Position numbers and translations under genes: made by a program. The notes under the pieces were generated by a model. The model worked only from the letters and a program-made list of their open reading frames with translations, searched no databases and had not been told where the DNA came from. From contig MQRK01241454.1 in the NCBI GenBank assembly GCA_001938485.1, positions 1-64,000 on the forward strand: DNA of 64,000 nt, read 5' to 3'. Shown here one piece after another: positions 61,929-64,000 of this stretch; the first letter of the stretch is position 1, and every line of letters starts with the position of its first letter. This DNA comes from Girardia tigrina. Its lineage: Eukaryota > Platyhelminthes > Tricladida > Dugesiidae.

Positions 61929-62588
61929 TTACAAGGTTGTTGGCATTTAATACCTTTGGAACCGAAGCGATTATGATAATAGCAATTATAGGGTTTGTTA
62001 CATCTCTAAAGCTTCTTTATTTGAGCGCGTCGATATCCTCTCTTAAAATAGATATTTCTGCAATCAATTGTGATTCTCGTAATTCTGACTGACTTGTAAC
62101 CGAGTTGATCGTTGAGTTGTGAGATAATTCCATCAGTAGGTTAGCCATTTCGGCTAGCTCATCAACATCTTTGTCATTTTGGGTTGTTAGATGGAGCTGA
62201 ATGTGAGAGGGTAAAGTATTTTTAAAGGGTTGTAAAAAAACAACCATCTAATAAAGAGATTACGTATTAAAAGTGAATCGTCATTTGTTGAACTTTATTG
62301 CAGTTCTGAAACGTTTCGTTTGATTTTTTGTAGAATTTCTGTCGGTTATAAGTCACCGATGTTCTTCTGATCCAAAAGTTCTTGTAGATGGTATGCCTTT
62401 GACTTTTGCTTGAGTTTAATTATTCTTCGTTTTAAATCTGAGTATGGGGTGCTTGATGAAATGGTTACTTGATCTTGGACTGAGAGCAGGATGCTTAGAG
62501 TAAGGTTGGCAAGAAGGTGGTAGTATTTAGCTTCTTCTTTGACGATATTCCCAATAGTGAAAATTGCTTCCACCTGTTGGAACCACTA
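61929..62588 (-). pseudogene. Ty3/Gypsy gag relic, N-terminus missing
   Basis: Capsid protein. It starts at WFQQVEAIFTIG (about 62588) and continues EEAKYYHLLANLTLSIL and TPYSDLKRRIIKLKQKSKAY, QELLDQKNIGDL; after a break come LPSHIQLHLTTQNDKDVDEL and AEMANLLMEL, the standard pattern of this gag group. The C-terminal part, in a further frame, has CYYHNRFGSKGIKCQQPCKW, a Cys-His motif with spacing unlike the classic CCHC knuckle. At least two frameshifts are needed to read it through. Confidence 0.85.
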
Positions 62589-62590
62589 TG

Positions 62591-63095
62591 TGTTACGTTA
62601 AAATACTGTAATATTGTAAGGGTTTTTTTGGTGAACTTTATACTTTTGAAAATTTTGAAATTGATAAATAGTTAAGATAAGTTAAAATAATGTTTTACTA
62701 ATTAAAATGAATTTTTTAATAGAATGAACTATTAAAGAAGTTTTCTATATGTAAAAATTAATTTTAAGAATAATTTAATTTCTGTAAAAATGAATAAATA
62801 TAAACAATAGTTTAAGAAAATTAATTTATAACAGAAGTTACAAAATTATGATTAAATAAGAAAAACAGATTGGGATTTAATTTTCGTAAAAAAATTTTTA
62901 GTTATAATTTATTATACTTAAATTATCAAACTGAAATTAACTAAAATTATATATCAATATATATGTATATTTCGAATAGGATATCTGGTTGTGCTAAAAA
63001 TGAAACATTGTTCCTCAGAAATTTGTTTAACAAATTATTTTTTGTTAGAAATAAAATTTTGTGTTGATGAATCTATTCTTGATCAAGAACCCAAC
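62591..63095. other. Spacer between two gag relics
   Basis: AT-rich and non-coding up to about 63050. If the element at 63096 kept its 5' LTR it would lie here, but no LTR boundaries or primer-binding site can be fixed. GATCAAGAACCCAAC directly precedes the gag ATG. Confidence 0.4.
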
Positions 63096-64000
63096 ATGGC
63101 GACCATCACCAGCAGCTCTAAATAACTAATTTCGAAGCTCTTACCAGTCAAGTTTAGACGACAAAATAATGTAGAAACATTCATTTCGGCTTGCGCAAGA
63201 TACTTCAAAGTGACCAAAATACCGGAAAATTACCGATTGGTAATTGGTTTTTTATTACACAAATTAGAACCAATATATGAAAGCGTGGGTCCCGAAGTGA
63301 AGAGATTTGAAGCCCCTCTACAACAAGCTTTTCAGACGAAAAGCACATTAATGGAGGAATTGATAGAGGCCGTCAACTTCAGAAGATCTGGAGAATGAGT
63401 GGAGGAATTCTTTGTTAAAGCAAAATAGTTGGCGAAAAAATTGATGATACATGAGTGGACAGAGACGGAGGTAGAGAAATACCTTCTGATTCACGGATCA
63501 CGAGTTAACGATGTGAAGAAGGAGATTATATTCAGAGAAGTGAAGGAAATAAAAAGAAGTGAAGAATGTCAATAAAAAGGTGGATTAAATACAGAGAATG
63601 AAAAACTGGTGCATACATTACAACCAACATATAGAGAAGCGGTTAAGAAAGGAACAACCGCAACAAATTTCTAAAAGACAGAATATAACTTCGAGAGACG
63701 AGTTTCAGGGCCGAGTAACACCACATGCTGGATTTGTAAAGAAAGGGGGCATAAAAGTAGTGAATGCAGACGAAAAAGGAAAATCACCTGCTATGCACGT
63801 GGAGAAGAAGGGCATGTGTGACGGGAATGCAGAAATGTAAGATGTGGACGGTGTAACAATCCAGGACATAGAGCTAATTAATGTTACACGAATTCGAAAA
63901 AGCGATATCCAGCAAAAAAAAGAGTATCGAGGGAGAGTTCATGGAGACAATAAAAAATTCGCGGATGCAGACAGGAGAAGCTCAGGAAACTGGAACTCAG
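63096..64000 (+). pseudogene. Second LTR-retroelement gag with three zinc knuckles, decayed
   Basis: One frame can be followed from an ATG at 63096 to the window edge with about eight in-frame stops and no frameshift. After MATITSSSK and a stop comes NNVETFISACARYFKVTKIP, then ENYRLVIGFLLHKLEPIYES and FEAPLQQAFQTKSTLMEELI, a capsid-like region. The C-terminus carries three CCHC nucleic-acid-binding knuckles: CWICKERGHKSSEC (intact), CYARGEEGHV-stop-REC (second Cys changed to Arg) and CGRCNNPGHRAN-stop-C (intact but for the stop). This gag differs in type from the Gypsy relic to the left, so it is a separate element in the opposite orientation. Its pol, if any, lies beyond the window. Gypsy-like is the best guess; other LTR groups are possible. 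Confidence 0.82.

Larger units (their letters stand above)
59003..62590 (-). mobile_element. Ty3/Gypsy LTR retrotransposon, 5'-truncated and inactive
   Basis: Read on the minus strand the order is gag, protease, reverse transcriptase, RNase H, integrase, the Ty3/Gypsy order. At the 3' end the integrase stop overlaps a polypurine tract (GAGGGGGAG, 59007-59016), and what follows begins TGTAGAAAC, the usual TG of an LTR. At the other end the element begins abruptly at the gag motif WFQQVEAIF near 62588, preceded by a stop and unrelated AT-rich DNA, so the 5' LTR, the primer site and the gag N-terminus are gone. The gag carries a CYYHNRFG...KC..PC motif, typical of one group of Gypsy gags in invertebrates. 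Frameshifts or stops separate almost every domain. Confidence 0.93.

Noticed and set aside
59312-62092. Plus-strand frames within the Gypsy element (59312, 59602, 59956, 61844)
   Set aside because: Antisense shadows of the integrase, RNase H, protease and gag regions on the minus strand.

Overview
The window is nuclear DNA from an animal, most likely an arthropod; this is inference. By eye it is roughly three-quarters A+T. It carries many (AT)n and (TAA)n microsatellites, one short GT-AG intron, long gene-poor stretches, and relics of transposon families common in arthropods (mariner, a Tc1-like element, hAT, a pogo/Tigger-like MITE, a Penelope-like element, Ty3/Gypsy). I see no rRNA, tRNA, CRISPR array, operon or bacterial feature. 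Three stretches are assembly gaps or ambiguities (8980, 18649-19026, 44253-44323).

Host coding signal is thin. The best-supported gene is on the minus strand at 57338-57893: exon 1 (19 codons), a 97-bp intron, then a 134-codon exon ending at a good splice donor. It is the 5' end of a protein I cannot identify. Other candidate exons are a secreted-protein first exon at 51093-51184 (+), a terminal exon at 20164-20309 (-) followed by a poly(A) signal, and possible internal exons at 691-809 (+), 10001-10107 (+), 12510-12592 (+) and 24915-25048 (-). Degenerate coding-like stretches lie at 36720-36998 (+), 40046-40486 (-) and 53751-54061 (-).

Transposons, left to right. 8547-9204 is a TA-flanked MITE with its left end duplicated internally. 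27984-29542 is a complete Tc1/IS630-like element with long terminal inverted repeats (TIRs) built of short subrepeats and a dead transposase. 30666-31002 (-) and 31503-32292 (+) are two complementary pieces of mariner transposases. 44025-44520 is a pogo/Tigger-like MITE. 45761-46943 is a decayed hAT element. 47462-47818 (-) is the GIY-YIG end of a Penelope-like element. 49537-49738 and 53527-53731 are inverted copies of an unknown repeat.

The right end is retroviral-like. 59003-62590 (-) is a 5'-truncated Ty3/Gypsy element in the order gag, protease, RT, RNase H, integrase, polypurine tract, start of 3' LTR, with many frameshifts and stops. 63096-64000 (+) is the gag of a different LTR element, running off the window.

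Every mobile element with a recognisable protein is inactivated, so this looks like an old transposon graveyard in introns and intergenic DNA. I found no convincing new multi-gene system. The best leads are the subrepeat TIRs of the Tc1-like element, the three-ended MITE, the unknown inverted repeat, and the unidentified host exons.
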